Part shown: piece by piece, positions 1-10,930 of the stretch
How the letters are laid out: each line of letters begins with the position of its first letter
Numbering within the stretch: the stretch's first letter is position 1
Source: Lepas anatifera
Lineage: Eukaryota; Arthropoda; Thecostraca; Lepadidae
DNA length: 64,000 bases
NCBI GenBank assembly: GCA_034440635.1
Contig: JAOTON010000385.1
Location: 3,463,001 to 3,527,000 of the forward strand
Direction of reading: 5' to 3'
The notes under the pieces: generated by a model
Told to the model about the DNA's origin: nothing
Seen by the model: the letters and a program-made list of their open reading frames with translations, nothing else
Database searches by the model: none
Made by a program: the position numbers and the translations under genes

Positions 1-404
1 TAAGAGACATGTGGCATTTTTACGCATTTTCGTAAAGATCAAGTAAATACACTTTGCTTATAGATTTTATTTTTCCTTGAAAATTCTCAAACACTTTCCA
101 CGGAACCATTCCTGAATCAAATAACATTTTTATCAACCCTAACACTGTTGGAAGGAACCCACGATTTCAAAGTAGTCCCATCTTATGTTACGGATTTTTG
201 CTTACTTTATAGCCAAAAGTCTTGGGGAAACGTAGAGGACTTCGAGTGGTTCGTTCTAAATACTTTTAAGGTCATGCCACCACTCTGCTCTGTACGCATC
301 TTTATATCATGTGTTCTGGGATGGAAAACTTACGCATATGGCCGGAGTTCCCAAACTTAACGCCGTGGTTTCTCGGCGCAAATCAACTTTTATTTCCCCT
401 GGCG
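1..404. other. AT-rich sequence, nothing recognised
   Basis: No credible coding region, RNA gene or repeat was seen here. Short open frames have no recognisable domains. It ends where the 35-bp satellite begins. Confidence 0.5.
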
Positions 405-840
405 AGACACCATTGCTTCTGTAGCTATGCTGTACCACTAGTCACTATAACTCCTTTAGCTATGCTGTGCCGCCAGACACCAACTCCAGTAGTTATGCTG
501 CGTGTCATACACTTGAACTCCTGCAGCTATGCTGTGCCGCCAGACACTGTAACTCCTGTGTCTCTTTCGTACCGTCAGACGCTAAAAATCCTGTAGGCAT
601 GCTGTGCCGACAGACACCATTTCTCCTGTAGCTATACTGTGCCGCCAGACACTGTAACTTATGTAGCTATGCTGTGCCGACGCACACACTCCTATAGTTG
701 TATTGTACCCCCAGACGCTATAACGCCTGCGTCTCTCCTGTACCGCCGAAGACCAAAACTCATCTGTCTGTACTGTGCCGCCAGACACCATGACTCCTCT
801 GTCTATACGGTGCCGCTAGACACTATAGCTCCTTTAGTGA
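405..840. repeat. 35-bp satellite array, copy 1
   Basis: Degenerate tandem copies of a roughly 35-bp monomer of the form AGCTATGCTGTGCCGCCAGAC followed by ACTATAACTCCTGT are visible. About a dozen units occur, with point changes (gctatgctgtgccgccagac recurs near 425, 535 and 640). Open frames through the array only reflect the repeat. The same monomer returns at 4620-4925 and in a short piece at 17840-17905, so it is a dispersed satellite or the inside of a mobile element. Confidence 0.85.
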
Positions 841-884
841 TACTTGGAGATGGCGGATTCCATTTTGGAGTGGATGTGCAAGAT

Positions 885-1440
885 TTCCGGTAGGGGCGCC
901 TTCCTCTCCAGGGGGGCGCCTCAATCCCCCGGGGAGTGCCTTTGGCTTCCAAGGGTGCCCAATCAGGGGGGGCGACGGAGGGTGACTTGCCAAGGAGGCG
1001 CCTTTTGCTGTCCAGTGGGCGCTTATGCTATCCAGGGGCACCGTTACTCTCCTTTGGGAAGAGGCGCCTTTTGCTTTCCAGGAGGCACCTCTGCTGTTTA
1101 GGGGGCGCCCGCTATCCAAGGGCACCCATACTATCCAGAGGATGCACCTTTACTTAAGGGGGAGGGGCTTTCCATCCAACGGGCGCCAATGCTATTCAGG
1201 GGTGCATTTGCTCTGTGCGGGAGGGCGCCTTTTGCTATCCAGGGGGCGCCTGTGTTAACCAGGGGGCGCCTATACTATCCCAGGGCGCGTTTAATCTTCT
1301 AAGGGGGAACCTTTTCTATCCAGGGGGGCTCTGCTGTCCAAGGGTGCCTTTGCTATCTAAGGGCGCCTATGCTATCCAGAGGGGCGCCTTTTCCCTCATG
1401 GGGGGTTGCCTATTTGCTCTGGATTGGGACGAACTTGATG
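885..1440. repeat. ~20-bp GC-rich minisatellite with GGCGCC core
   Basis: About 27 degenerate units of 19-24 bp of the type AGGGGGCGCCTATGCTATCC follow one another. GGCGCC (a KasI/NarI site) is the most conserved part and the CTATCC segment is next. The array starts right after the 35-bp satellite and ends before a SINE. Frames spanning it are repeat translations, not genes. Confidence 0.85.
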
Positions 1441-1489
1441 TCAGGGGCGCCATTTATATGTGAAAGTGTCTTTATTTCATACAGAGTCC

Positions 1490-1700
1490 TACCTCTTCAG
1501 GTAGGGGATGAGGTGGCTTAGTGGATAGCACCCTTGTCTTCTAAGCCACCAGTCCCGGGTTCAAGTCCCGGCGGAGCCTCTGAATAAGTCGATCTGATCC
1601 CCGAAATCCCTTCCAACAGGGTGAGAGTTGGCGACGCCGTATGACCCTGGCAGTTGGTGCGTCGTTAAACCCCAACAATTATTATACCTCTTCAGGTAGG
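1490..1700 (+). mobile_element. tRNA-derived SINE with 16-bp target-site duplication
   Basis: The body (1506-1684) begins with a pol III promoter. An A box TGGCTTAGTGG and a B box GGTTCAAGTCC sit in a perfect T-arm (CCGGG-loop-CCCGG). The acceptor pairing is poor, so this is a tRNA-derived SINE rather than a working tRNA. The non-tRNA part ends in GTGCGTCGTTAAACCCC and a short A/T-rich tail. Identical 16-bp direct repeats TACCTCTTCAGGTAGG flank it at 1490-1505 and 1685-1700, as expected of LINE-machinery integration. Confidence 0.88.
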
Positions 1701-1942
1701 TGGCGTTTGGGCCTGGTTTTCCCTTTACCGGCCGGGGGCGCCGCTCAAATCCGAGGGGGGGCAGGGTGCATTATATGCCCTGATCTCTGTAAAACGTTCT
1801 GTCTGTTGGCTCATTTTGTTACTTTGATAGTGCGATGCCGCTGTGCAAAATGCAAGCCACATCGGATGTCATCTAGGGTGTCCGCATCGGCACTAAAAAT
1901 GTATCATCCATCAACATTAGACAGCCCATTCTCAAGTATAGG

Positions 1943-2056
<114 letters not shown>

Positions 2057-2499
2057 TTTCAATTGACGTAGATTAAAATTAGACACTGGTTAAAAAGAAC
2101 ATCGTGCATACACATGCCCCCCCCACCGTCGATCATCCGCCGGCAGTCCGCTTACACCAAGCATTAACACGCTCAGCGGGTAGGGGTCTGGCGTTAACGT
2201 GAAGTGGATAGTGTCCTAAAGTAACCCCCCCTCCTGAAATCTGAAAACGAAGATGGCTAGAAAAACTCCCGTTTAGAGATGTGAGGGCAATGACAATCTA
2301 CATTTTAGCCAAGTTTCATTGACGTAAGTTAATATCTACCGATTTTCAAAATTATTTCACCCATCGACACGCTCATGAATTCTCTCAAATGTAACTAGTA
2401 GCGTTTTTCGGAGGCGAATGGTTCTGCGGCCACCTCGGAAAAATAGGTGGGGGAGGGCACTTTAGGACCTCCCCTCCACTGTGCGTGTTAATGGTACAT
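2057..2499. other. intergenic, nothing recognised
   Basis: No coding potential or structured RNA was recognised. A C8 run lies near 2118. Confidence 0.4.
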
Positions 2500-2502
2500 A
2501 AT

Positions 2503-3005
2503 GGCTGAAGAGAGGCCCCACGGAGCGCCTGGCCCGGCAGAACACCAGGAGGGTGCGTGCACTCGAAGAGGAAACTGCATCAACGTCTGCAGAAGTGTTT
2601 AGCTCTCCTGACGATGAGAGCGTCGTCGATGCATCTCGACGTCAACGACGCAATCGAGTTGGAGCCACCATCGCCAGCCGTGTCCTGGCACGGCCGGCCG
2701 CGTCCATACCCCACGACATTCACAGGCGGCCCCGCCTGGTGTCAATGGCGACGCTATGCTGTGATATGCTGGTGTATATCACACCGACGCAGCAGGCCGC
2801 GCTAACGAGACTATCACCCAGGAGAGCGGCAGCGACACAACCAGAATATCGCGTTCGTAAGCCACCGTCAATCGTCCTCGCCACAAGATCGTGGGTGACG
2901 TCACGCACACCATCCGCGCGAGGAGTGGAATCCGCCAGAACTCGCGACGCTACACTAGGACTCCAAGTGCATGCCAGCTTGACGGACAATCACCGACGAG
3001 AATAG
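2503..3005 (+). pseudogene. possible N-terminal ORF of a decayed retroelement
   Basis: An open frame (after a stop near 2502) gives an Arg/Glu/Ser-rich start that reads like protein (TERLARQN, then RALEEETAS) and becomes Arg-rich later. No domain is recognised. It lies just upstream of an RNase H fragment in the same orientation, so it may be the remains of the same element. Alternatively it is a chance frame in GC-rich DNA. Confidence 0.25.
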
Positions 3006-3199
3006 CCACTCACAGTCGTTGTCATCGACAGCGTCGAACTCAAGCTGCTCGGCACGCCTAGCTATCAGCTCGGAACAGACGTCAGCACCGGCGAGCTCAT
3101 CGCATGGACGACTTGGTGGCGCGTCGTCCATCGGCGCTCGGCCCTGCGAGAGGGCTCAGTTGGCCTCCGTTTGGATAACCCAGATGCTCTCCACACTCA

Positions 3200-3480
3200 G
3201 GCTGGGGCAGAACCCCACACCGCTCATAAATCGAAGGCGGAGTCCATCCAGACGGCCCAGTGGTCATCTCTCGACTCGCTGGCGGCGCTCATGACCCTGG
3301 AGGGAGGAGCTCCTTCTTAGCACTCCCCCATCGGAGCACTATCTGAAATATCTAGTGTCTTCTCCTGTCCCTGGCAGACCAGGGTCGCCCGACGCACTCA
3401 TCATGGGTACCAGCCCACTGCGGCCTGCCAGAAAACGAAGCGGCAGACAAACTGGCCAAGGAAGCATCCATCAGACACGC
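3200..3480 (+). pseudogene. RNase H domain fragment of a non-LTR retrotransposon
   Basis: In the frame containing base 3404 the translation reads WVPAHCGLPENEAADKLAKE, the signature WVPxHCGxxxNExADxLAKEA of RNase H domains at the C-terminus of non-LTR retrotransposon polyproteins. Upstream, SSLDSLAALMTLEGG resembles the TDSQSSLxAL segment. Stops and frame changes separate the two segments, so the copy is dead. RNase H removes the RNA strand after reverse transcription. No adjacent RT domain was found. Confidence 0.7.
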
Positions 3481-3658
3481 TGGATGGCAAAGGTCATATA
3501 CACGAATAAGTTTGTCCTGCTCGAGCAGTCAATCACGGACTTGCCTCGTGGCACGGCAACGGCGGTACATTAGGTCGGCAAGCTGCTGTACTTCGTAGAC
3601 TTTATGGTTCACATGTACTGCGTGTGGTGGCTGATGAGTAGCTCCGTCACTCGAGCTG

Positions 3659-4093
3659 GTGTCCCCCCTGACCTATTCGACGACGATGTCGTCCGCGACG
3701 TCAAGCGCCAACGCGCTGGCTCAGCAGAAGCTGGCAGTTAAGCCAGATGTGCCGCGCACACAGCCGCTTGATCGCTTCTACACCGACTTCGGCAAGTTGA
3801 CATTCCTGACGGTCAACGCCTCCACACGCCTGGCCGACCTGGCCAGCGGCGACTGCTGGCTTATGACGAACTCGCTCGATATCGAATCGTCCTTCATGGA
3901 GCTGCCCGTCAGTGAGTGGCCTCAAACCGACGCCTACATAGATGAACAGGGCAACGTCGTCAACAACTGCGCTGAGCGTGGCATCAAACTGACATACGAC
4001 TTTTTAACCGCCGGGCAGGGCAAGGAGCTCTTGCAGAATGTGCTGCAAGTGGCTGGGCATGACCGAAAGCGAAAATCAAACCTCTGGGAGTAA
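3659..4093 (+). CDS. hypothetical mobile-element-like protein (C-terminal part)
   Basis: A 144-codon frame ends in TAA at 4091-4093. Its second half reads like a folded protein: ESSFMELPVSEWPQTDAYI, then NNCAERGIKLTYDFL, then QNVLQVAGHDRKRK. From memory this spacing (W, AERGxKL, LQVxxxxRK) resembles the C-terminus of uncharacterised repeat-encoded proteins in invertebrate genomes. No biochemical function is assigned. It follows the RNase H fragment, but a shared origin is not shown. The ATG at 3659 may not be a real start. Confidence 0.45.
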   Translation: MSPLTYSTTMSSATSSANALAQQKLAVKPDVPRTQPLDRFYTDFGKLTFLTVNASTRLADLASGDCWLMTNSLDIESSFMELPVSEWPQTDAYIDEQGNVVNNCAERGIKLTYDFLTAGQGKELLQNVLQVAGHDRKRKSNLWE

Positions 4094-4619
4094 ATGACAC
4101 TTGTCCTGTGATGCTGCTGTATTATCTATGAGCGGTATAGAATTTTACGAATACGGCTATTTTTGTGGGTGGACGTGGACTTTTTGCAGACCCCTGGATG
4201 AAGTCAATTACATTTCAAAATTGATGTGCTGGGTGGCTGTAGGATGACACGTGTATGTGTTTGTAATATACCAGGCATTTTGACTTCGAAAACTCAGTTT
4301 TGAACAACTTGTGGGAAGACCCCGTCAGTGATGAATTTCATGAAATTTTGTGAATCTCAGGCTAGATGCGGACCTCCTAAATCAATTCAGATACACTTCA
4401 AAATTTACTTGGTGGATGGTTTCAGGATACGTAACAAATAAATTTTGGTGACAGGAGCGAGGCAGAACATTTTTTAAAACGTGGGGCGTTTGATGCACCC
4501 TAGGGGGGTGGCGGTTCCCTGGACCAAGCCAAACCTAGGTGTGCAAAAATATACTTTTGCACACCTTTAATTTTTTCAGTGTGTGCAACTGCACACCCTG
4601 ACCCCCGGAATTCGCCGTC
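4094..4619. other. intergenic with a short hairpin
   Basis: Mostly featureless. Near 4541-4565 GTGTGCAAAAATATAC is followed by TTTTGCACACC, giving a small perfect stem (GGTGTGCAAAA) that could fold. No gene was seen. Confidence 0.4.
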
Positions 4620-4925
4620 CCTATCGACACTATACCCCCAGACGTCACTGTATCTTCAGATGCTATAACGTCTTGTGTCTCTTCTCTACCGTCTGATACT
4701 GAAACTTTGTAGTTATACTGTTCCGCCAGACACTATAACTCCTGTAGCTATGCTGTGCCGCCAGACACTTTAACCCCTGTAGCTATACTGTACCGACGCA
4801 CACACTCCTATAGTTATACTGTACAGCCGGACACCATAACTCAGCAGCCATACTGTACCGCCAGAAACTATCACTCTTGCAGCAATGCTGACACTTTAAC
4901 TCTTACAGCAATACTGTGCCGCTTC
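4620..4925. repeat. 35-bp satellite array, copy 2
   Basis: Same monomer as 405-840 (AGCTATGCTGTGCCGCCAGA and variants), about eight degenerate units. It is followed at about 4930 by CACTGGCGGACGCAGAGG, a sequence like the ends of hAT-type MITEs elsewhere in the window. Confidence 0.8.
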
Positions 4926-5320
4926 ATAGGCACTGGCGGACGCAGAGGAGGGAGGGGACGGGGCAAAGAGGCCATGGCTCCCCGAAATGGCAAAATTGTG
5001 GCAGATTTTATTAACAACAACACTGTTTTTAAGATTTCTCCCGAGTTACCCCCTCCCCCAAATGGCACTCCTTCATCTGCCCCTGCTCATTGGTGGATTC
5101 AGGCTCTCCGATCGGGGGGCACATGATTGGGGAGGGGATGCCATCCAGACCAGGGGGTGTTACTTCTGGGCGGCAAAACATATCAGGTGGGCGCTAAATC
5201 CTTTTGTAGGGATGCCGATTACTCGCATTGTGGGGGTAGGAAATCGAACATTTTTAATGAAACGGGGGCCAAACCCCGCCTCCTCTCTTTTCCGATGCGC
5301 ACGTCGTCTGTCTAGCATTG
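4926..5320. other. possible degraded hAT-type MITE region
   Basis: GGCGGACGCAG near 4934 and TTGGTGGATTCAGG near 5090 look like opposed ends of a GGCGGATCCAG-type MITE, but no target duplication was found. The rest (for example GGCGGCAAAACATATCAGG near 5170) resembles the interior of the repeat at 55707-55950 on the other strand. Confidence 0.35.
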
Positions 5321-5353
5321 TTTTTTTTTTTGTGTGTGTGTGTGTGTGTGTGT
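5321..5353. repeat. T-run plus (GT)n microsatellite
   Basis: Eleven T followed by about 11 GT units. Confidence 0.9.
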
Positions 5354-5740
5354 TGGTACTTGATGGCGCTTCAGGACAAAAAATCACGCTGCGCCTTCGC
5401 TGGCATTCGCCCCCCCCACCTTTTTCCGAACTGTACCGTGAGAACACGGCTGGTCATGTTGGGATCAATCGAGGAGACCCGGTCTCTAAATTTGACATGA
5501 TCAGTAAACGCGTGCCGGAAGAGACATGGGCCATGCGAAAACATTCATCAACGAAAAATTTTCGTTGGACATTGCACAATGAGTATTACGAATGCCTCGA
5601 GCCATGAGGGGAGGGCAGCTCTACGGACTGGCCGTCCCTGCCGGAATATGGGGGCATGGCTCCCCGGCCCACCCCCTTCCTACGCCTGTGGGGAAATTAG
5701 ATTGAATATATTCAACATATGTGGGCCCTCTACTTATAAA
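5354..5740. other. intergenic, nothing recognised
   Basis: A 206-codon frame that started upstream ends in this stretch, but it runs through the GT microsatellite and has no domain. No other feature was seen. Confidence 0.4.
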
Positions 5741-6587
5741 TTAACACGCGCATTGGCGGGGGCGGGTACCCGCCCCCTCGGGTTTTTCGGAGATGCAGAA
5801 AAACGGCGGCGCGTAGCGCCACCGTACTTGACATGCCACCGTACTTGATATTTTCCTCATCATTTTTACAACTTCTGTGAAAATTTTAAGGTTAAGGCAT
5901 CTCAGGTCAGGTCACCAGTACAGGTCAAGTGACCCGACCTAAAAAAGTTTAAGATAGCATAAGTCAGAGCGGGGTAAACTTATCCGATTGAAACTCATAT
6001 CACATAATGGCCCCATCGAGTTCTCTAAAATATGTTCCGGTATTTCTTATATCGATGACCTAAGATCAGGTACAAGGCATGACCTCTTCATTGGAAATAC
6101 ATGGGAAAATTGGTTTTTACGGAATAACTCAGTAACGGATGGTGATAGAGCATTTATTTTAGCTGCATTAGACTCGCCTGGGCTTTGCGACTCTAATGAT
6201 ATGCATTTTATATAATTTGACCCTGACCTGATCTCAGGTCAGGTCAAATCCTTGATTTGACCTAGCAATGTCAAATTATATATCATTTGATTCGGCTTGC
6301 TGAGAGGATTCATATAGTTCAAGTCGTTTTGCTTTATCTTTATTTTTTCAGATGTAATGACCGAAAAACTGAATTTACATGTTATCCCTACGACGGCATG
6401 TTTTGGCCTCTCTTGACCTTAAATGTGACCTGACAAAAATGTTTCAAATGTTTTCGTGGAGAAGTGGATGGGCAGCCCAACGCCGTTTACCGTTTTCGCT
6501 ACCTACCGTGGTTCTCGAGATCTTAGGGGGCGGGTACCCGCCCCGTCAATGCGAGGTGGCTCAGACCCCCGTCAATGCGCGTGTTAA
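5741..6587. mobile_element. TTAA-flanked non-autonomous DNA transposon, element A
   Basis: The left end TTAACACGCGCATTGGCGGG (5741) and the right end CCCCCGTCAATGCGCGTG+TTAA (ending 6587) are inverted repeats of about 22 bp with one mismatch. TTAA at both outer edges is the target duplication typical of piggyBac-type elements. No transposase is encoded in 0.85 kb. The interior is rich in AGGTCA/TGACCT (5905-5928, 6231-6263), including the palindrome AGGTCA-N11-TGACCT at 6241-6263. Read on the minus strand, its interior matches the elements at 18388, 19196-20278 and 63447. Confidence 0.85.
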
Positions 6588-7010
6588 CTTTGTTAATTTT
6601 TGTTTTGTCTCCTGTTTCGTTTGTTCTTAACTTTATTTGCTTTTTAAGTGTGTTTTGGCATTATGTTTCTGTTCAGTTTGTTCTGTTAGGCTCATCTCGT
6701 TTTCTTATGTCCTGTCAGTCTCTGTTTTGTATCACTTTTTCCGTTTTTTTGTTTGCTCCATGGCTGCTGCTTCTTTGCTGGCGGCTTATGTTTTGTTCCT
6801 TTTACCTATGTTGACCATTTGCTCTAATCTGATAACATGCTCGCCTACTTCCTTTTGTTCTCTACTGTGTGCCTGTAAAGTTCTTCTATTCTGTTGCTCC
6901 TGATTGGTTTGTCTTGTTCACGTCTTCTTTTGCTATTCTCTTCCTTTGCTCCTGTCCCCTGTCTGTATGTAAAAAAATGAAATAAACAAGTTGATGATGA
7001 TGATGATATA
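6588..7010 (+). mobile_element. 3' end of a LINE-type retrotransposon
   Basis: T/C-rich sequence with no sense frame leads to AATAAA at 6981-6986 and finishes in (GAT)n at about 6992-7007. An A-rich segment plus a short tandem tail is typical of the 3' UTR of CR1/RTE/Jockey-like LINEs. The TTAA element A abuts it on the left. No RT domain is attached. Confidence 0.5.
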
Positions 7011-8189
7011 TATTTTGATTTGAAATGCCGCGATACAATGTGGCTGGAAAAATATCCACTCATGTGGTCATGTGGAATTTCACTCCTTGACATCGCATGA
7101 TTCTACGACGCTCCTGCGCTTGCTGCTGTTGTTCCATCGTAGAACGAAAATGAATCGTCGCACGCTTCAATATCACCCGCCCACATAGCTGAGATGGCAT
7201 CATGAGATCCACGAATGATAATGTTTTGGGTAGACAGTTGAGGTAATGAACAGACGGCCTCAGACTGCTTTTGATTGTGTATTTTTCTCAAAGTGGCAAT
7301 TCATTCACAACACTCCATAGCATACTGACTCACGCTTATTTCCACTCATGTGAAAACGAACGACCTATTCATAATCACTAATAAAGCATTCACTCACGAC
7401 GTTCCGTAGTGACATGGAGCGTTACAACAATACAGGGTGGTCTGGTGGCAATACCAGCGCACTCTCCTGGTAACGGCCCAGGCAGAGGCCGCACGACCAT
7501 AAATAGATAAAATATGGCACACCCGAGCATAAACACGCTCACTCACACTCTCAGAATAAGACAACTGTCATGACCACAGGAAAAATCACATTCCATTCAT
7601 TAAACTTCATCCCATGGATATATCACAAAGCCGCACGAGGTGCCAGGTTGAGAACCTAAACTCATTTTATTCAGTTAATCGATTTAGATGAAATGTTTGC
7701 GGTCCGCCCAGAATATCATCTTGAAGCCTATATTCGCAGCAGTTTTGAGATCACTGTTATGTTGCACACAACCAGAAGCATAAGTAGAGTGACCGTAATC
7801 TCAAATAGCATTCCCTAGCCGAAAGTACTGCAATTACGCCCAATGAAATTAAAACGGCTCAATGAGACCTCCTAAGCAGCGTAGCTTTTCATTTGGAGGG
7901 TTTCGGCCTCTAGATATGTAAGTGCGACACGTGTTTTGATTTTTTATGACCTTCAGAATCGCTGTCTATAAGGCATACTCCCGTATACAGTAGTTATATG
8001 GTAACTTATGGTCCTACCAACCATCTGGCAAGAAAATAATGCCCACGGAATAAAATAAGCTCTTCATAAGCTCGATTAACTTCTAACGTTTCATCACCCT
8101 TACCCTCACTCGATGGCTACATTTTAGCCCTGTGATTGATATTCTTTCTAAATATGTCCACAAATAAAAACACACGAATACAAAATTAC
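7011..8189. other. intergenic, nothing recognised
   Basis: No domain-bearing frame was found. A 62-codon minus-strand frame at 7103-7291 is uncharacterised and could be chance. Confidence 0.4.
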
Positions 8190-8840
8190 ATAGGATGACT
8201 TACAACACCTCCAGGAGCTGCCTTCTATCATGTATGACTGGAGATAAAAAATGTTCACATAATGCACTAAACATTATTAAACATAATACCACAACTCCAG
8301 CACCGGCCCAGGCGGCAAAAGATTGACTATCGTACACGTGACCCCAGGTCGGTGCACTGCACCGTGTCTGCAGACATCGTGCCTGAGGTCGCAGCAGCCA
8401 CTTCAACCTCAAGAACAGCGGGCTTCGAGCGTGACGACGAGGGCTGGCCTGGAGCTTATATGGACGGCTTGTCAAGCTTATCAGGAACAACACCACTCAG
8501 ATGGATAGAGTCCAGCCCAAGTCCGGCAGTTCCGTAGAGAATCCTGCCGTTCGTAGAGGGTGAGGATTATGCAAGACAACCTTTGATTTCAATCCGTTCA
8601 CGAATAAGACACGAACACCGAACCAAATGGGGGGACTGCAACTGAGTGACTGGAGCCCCAAGGCGCTTACAAAATCATGTTAACATGATTAATCAAACAC
8701 ACGATAGGATGACTTACAACTCCTCCAGGAGCAGCCTTCTCTCTAGTAAACAATTATGACTGGAGATAAAAATTTCACATAATGCCCTAAACATTATTAA
8801 ACATAATACCAGAGCTCCACCACCGGCCCAGGTAGTGGAG
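8190..8840. repeat. ~130-bp direct duplication about 512 bp apart
   Basis: The segment at about 8190-8315 (ATAGGATGACTTACAAC, then CCAGGAGC, then TATGACTGGAGATAAAAA, then CACCGGCCCAGG) returns at about 8705-8835 with small indels. The intervening DNA has no recognised gene. This is an old local duplication. Confidence 0.75.
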
Positions 8841-9030
8841 TTGTGGTGATTTGTTAACAATGTATTCCCTTTAATTGATGATTAAGCTTTCAGCATTTTT
8901 ACGATAGCTATTGTTGTAAAAAGTCACGCAGTTGCAGTCAACACAAACGCAGACATCTGAAGTTCCAGGCTAAAACAGGAGCAGACCTCTCTGGATTCTG
9001 GCGTCTATGAGCCAATGTCTGATCCTGATC

Positions 9031-9172
9031 CTTGAGGGAACAATACCAAGAAGTTGGTTGGTTACCAAGAAATGCGGCTTCATCCAGATCAGGTACTGCG
9101 CTCGTTTCCAGGAGATCCAGAAGACCACTGTCACTGGGGCCCTGGAGACTACCCGGGGCTGGGGATTCTCCT
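9031..9172 (-). CDS. candidate coding exon, unknown gene
   Basis: A protein-like minus-strand stretch (SDSGLLDLLETSAVPDLDEA, acidic and leucine-rich) lies between an acceptor-like TCACTGACAG and a donor-like CTTG|GTAACC. It sits downstream of the GATA gene stop, so it would belong to another transcript. No family is recognised. It could equally be chance, since the open frame extends beyond the presumed donor. Confidence 0.22.
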
Positions 9173-9231
9173 GTCAGTGACGACACACGATGACACGAGG
9201 TGAGGAGAGTGGCTCAGATCTATGGAGTTTT

Positions 9232-9480
9232 AAGACAGACGTGAGGGTGGGGTGGAGTTTTTAAGGCTCAGGACAGGGTGGGGCAGATGAATGGGATTTT
9301 AAGGCAGACAAGGGAGGCCGGGCCAGATGAAAAGGATTTTAAGGCAGACGAGAGAGGGTGGGGCAGATTAACGGGATTTTAAGGCAGACAAGAGAGGTTG
9401 GTCCAGATGAAAGAGATTTTAAGGCAGACGAGAAAGGGCGGGCCAGATTAAAGATATTTTAAAGCAGACGAGGAGGGAGT
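9232..9480. repeat. 40-bp minisatellite
   Basis: About six units of 40 bp of the form GGATTTTAAGGCAGACGAG, then AGGGTGGGGCAGATGAA, with few changes. Confidence 0.85.
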
Positions 9481-10580
9481 AGGGCATGCAACGGTGGAGA
9501 CATCACATACAAGAGGAATGTTAGCACAGAGAAGATAGCGAAGGCATGAAGAGAGCATTGCAAAGCTGTGCTTCTTTGTTAAATTCTGGTTTGTTTACTT
9601 TGCTTTTAATCACATCTGAGTCAGAAGAGATATAATTATTATTGAGGCATCATGGTAATTCACTTGTGAAAACAAATCAAAGGACACATGATTTGACCAT
9701 GCAAGGTTAAATTCAAATTTTGACCTGACCTCAGGCCACCAAAGTGGCCCAGTATGATCATGATGCACATTAATAAACTTCCTGCAATAAGCTAAAGACA
9801 GTGACGGTAGAACATGAGTTCTATATTTACCTCGCCGAAGTTACTGGTTGAAGTATCTTACGTTACTTGCCTGACCTCAGATGAGCAGTCAGGGTGCCAG
9901 GTCAAATCTGTCGGCTCGAACCTCGAGAATTGGTCCTGAGGCTATGGATCTGAGCCGTTCAAGTCGATTTGAGACGGATGCATTGAAATAGACATTTCAA
10001 AAGCATGCAAGCTCATGCAAAAACATGCTCATGCAGTTCGGGCTATTTCATGCCTTCTAGTCTCGCATGCTGAACTACAAATCTGCTCTAAAAGCTAGCA
10101 TGCAGTCTACAGATGTATGTCAGTCACTCAGCAAACACTGAGGAAAATACATGCATACGAATGGGGCGTTTAAGTATGTCGAATAACTTATTCTTGTTCC
10201 GGAAATAAGGAATTGGAAACCTATTGGGAAATTTGTTCAGCTTTTCAATGTCAACACGCTTCCCCGTGTGCACCCGGCTGGTTTGCGATGACATTGACAA
10301 CAAACTCTGTGCCTCTGCATAATTACTGTGCATGAATATATTATTTACCCGTGGATGAAATGGAGGATATCTGACAGCGTGCCATGAGTCCAAACAGTGC
10401 GGCTATAATAGGCAACACACTTTGTTCGATGTATTATCCTCGGAATAAAATGAGCAAGAAGCTAAATTTTATCTTCAGAGGAAACAAATGAAGCATCTAG
10501 ATCAATTGATCAGTATGTCTGATAATCAATTAGGACTCAGACAATTTTGAGAAAAAATGCGCTGGTGGAGAATACCAGTA
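9481..10580. other. intergenic with a decayed AGGTCA-type repeat piece
   Basis: Between about 9660 and 9920 TGACCTGACCTCAGG and CCAGGTCAAATCTG look like interior sequence of the TTAA family, but no termini were found. Elsewhere there is a cluster of GCATGC/CATGC words (10000-10105) and nothing coding. Confidence 0.4.
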
Positions 10581-10599
10581 AACATGATCGATCAATAGT

Positions 10600-10930
10600 T
10601 GCATGATATTCATCTAAAGCTATCGCTGCGGGGCAGCTGCGGGAGATTCATCTAAACTTACCACTGCAGGGCAGATGCATGATATTCATCCAAGCTTACA
10701 GATACGGATCAGATGTATGATACTCATCCAAACTTACTGCTGCAGGGCAGATGCGGGAGATTCATCTAAACTTACCGCTTTACATGGTTGTAGGGCAGAT
10801 ACAGGAGGTTTATCTAAAACCTCTTTACATGGTTGTAGGGCAGATGCAGGAGGTTCATCTAAAACTACCGCTGCAGGGCAGATGAATGATACTCATCTAA
10901 AGGTGTCGCTGCAGCGTAAGCAACTACATG
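10600..10930. repeat. 38-bp minisatellite
   Basis: About eight units based on TCATCTAAACTTACCGCTGC, then AGGGCAGATGCGGGAGAT (38 bp). Two units carry an extra TTTACATGGTTG. Frames reading GCRADAGG are repeat translations. Confidence 0.85.

Noticed and set aside
1512..1582. Functional tRNA gene
   Set aside because: A and B boxes and the T-arm are good, but the acceptor arm pairs poorly and the unit is part of a longer insertion with target duplications, so it is a SINE.
4987..5607. 206-codon ORF
   Set aside because: Passes through a GT microsatellite (VCVCVCV) and MITE-like DNA; no domain.
8352..8537. Plus-strand exon (SRTAGFERDDEGWPGAYMDG) between the duplicated blocks
   Set aside because: Protein-like in part and preceded by an acceptor-like CAG, but it overlaps an equally long minus-strand frame and lies inside a local duplication; not supported.
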